NCBI GenBank assembly: GCA_018673915.1
Contig: JABHBK010000028.1
Coordinates: forward strand, 1 to 63,351
From: Nitrospina sp.
GTDB taxonomy: Bacteria > Nitrospinota > Nitrospinia > Nitrospinales > VA-1
DNA: 63,351 nucleotides
Direction: 5' to 3'
Below the pieces are notes generated by a model. It did not search any database. It was not told where the DNA came from and was given only the letters and a program-made list of their open reading frames with translations. Below, in pieces: positions 63,317-63,351 of this stretch. The translations under genes and the position numbers were made by a program. Numbering within the stretch: position 1 is the stretch's first letter; each line of letters starts with the position of its first letter.

Positions 63317-63351
63317 ATACAACGCCCGCCTCGTCGGTGTCGCGTGCTACA

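Overview
The window comes from a motile Gram-negative-type bacterium. A flagellar cap gene (fliD), the post-transcriptional pair csrA/fliW, a BamE-like lipoprotein, a PBP4-type carboxypeptidase and the murein-recycling ligase Mpl all point that way. Dense two-component signalling, a triple PCP_red-domain protein and tandem radical-SAM-type genes resemble environmental lineages such as Nitrospinota, but that assignment is only a guess from gene content. Nothing looks like a prophage, plasmid or CRISPR locus, and no complete insertion sequence is visible. Genes are closely packed on both strands.

Layout. 1-408: non-coding, with a short perfect inverted repeat. 0.4-9.5 kb: a glycosyltransferase-like gene, then a minus-strand run reading (in transcription order) 4-TM membrane protein, PfkB kinase, BamE-like lipoprotein, Gph-type HAD phosphatase, Mpl, a cluster-less radical-SAM-like barrel, a genuine radical SAM enzyme, a redoxin and a sugar-nucleotide epimerase. 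9.6-16.5 kb: PBP4/DacB, a basic disordered protein, oligoendopeptidase F and ValS. 16.7-20.6 kb: a REC protein with a long acidic tail, divergent from a PHP-like/SH3 surface protein. 20.6-27.2 kb: methyltransferase, a small unknown gene, an ABC-F ATPase, an orphan DppB/DppC permease pair, a NIF3-family protein and an epimerase. 27.3-37.1 kb: REC-kinase, a decayed response-regulator remnant, the triple PCP_red protein, a giant spermidine-synthase-like/TPR membrane protein, a large hybrid kinase and its HD-GYP partner. 37.1-44.0 kb: ferredoxin-fused aldo/keto reductase, the YhaO/YhaN nuclease-ATPase pair and a secreted four-repeat cysteine protein. 44.2-51.5 kb: a heme-motif kinase, a lone REC protein, a REC-kinase, fliW-csrA, tRNA-Phe with a terminator, CBS protein, pentapeptide protein and a kinase with two REC domains. 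51.6-60.4 kb: small coiled coil, His-rich LRR protein, FGE-like protein, LeuD and LeuC, SPASM radical SAM, SLC13 transporter, rhodanese and fused AroDE. 60.6-63.2 kb: fliD followed by an FlgN/FliT-like chaperone gene and a FlgM-like small gene.

How parts fit. Cell-wall turnover (Mpl, DacB), leucine and aromatic amino-acid synthesis (LeuCD, AroDE) and translation (ValS, tRNA-Phe, ABC-F) are housekeeping. The signalling genes form sensor-output pairs: hybrid kinase plus HD-GYP (c-di-GMP breakdown), and heme-type kinase plus single REC plus REC-kinase. CsrA/FliW normally couples flagellar assembly to translation, so the most striking non-coding signal is the 5' leader of fliD. There a 10-bp perfect inverted repeat (extendable to 13 pairs with one G.U) encloses three further hairpins, and its 3' arm contains the ribosome binding site: a candidate undescribed cis-regulatory RNA. 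Other unusual points are EF-hand-type calcium loops inside FliD, a radical-SAM-like protein without its cluster cysteines beside an intact one, and a zero-gap convergent pair whose opposite-strand terminator-like hairpins lie beyond the neighbour gene.
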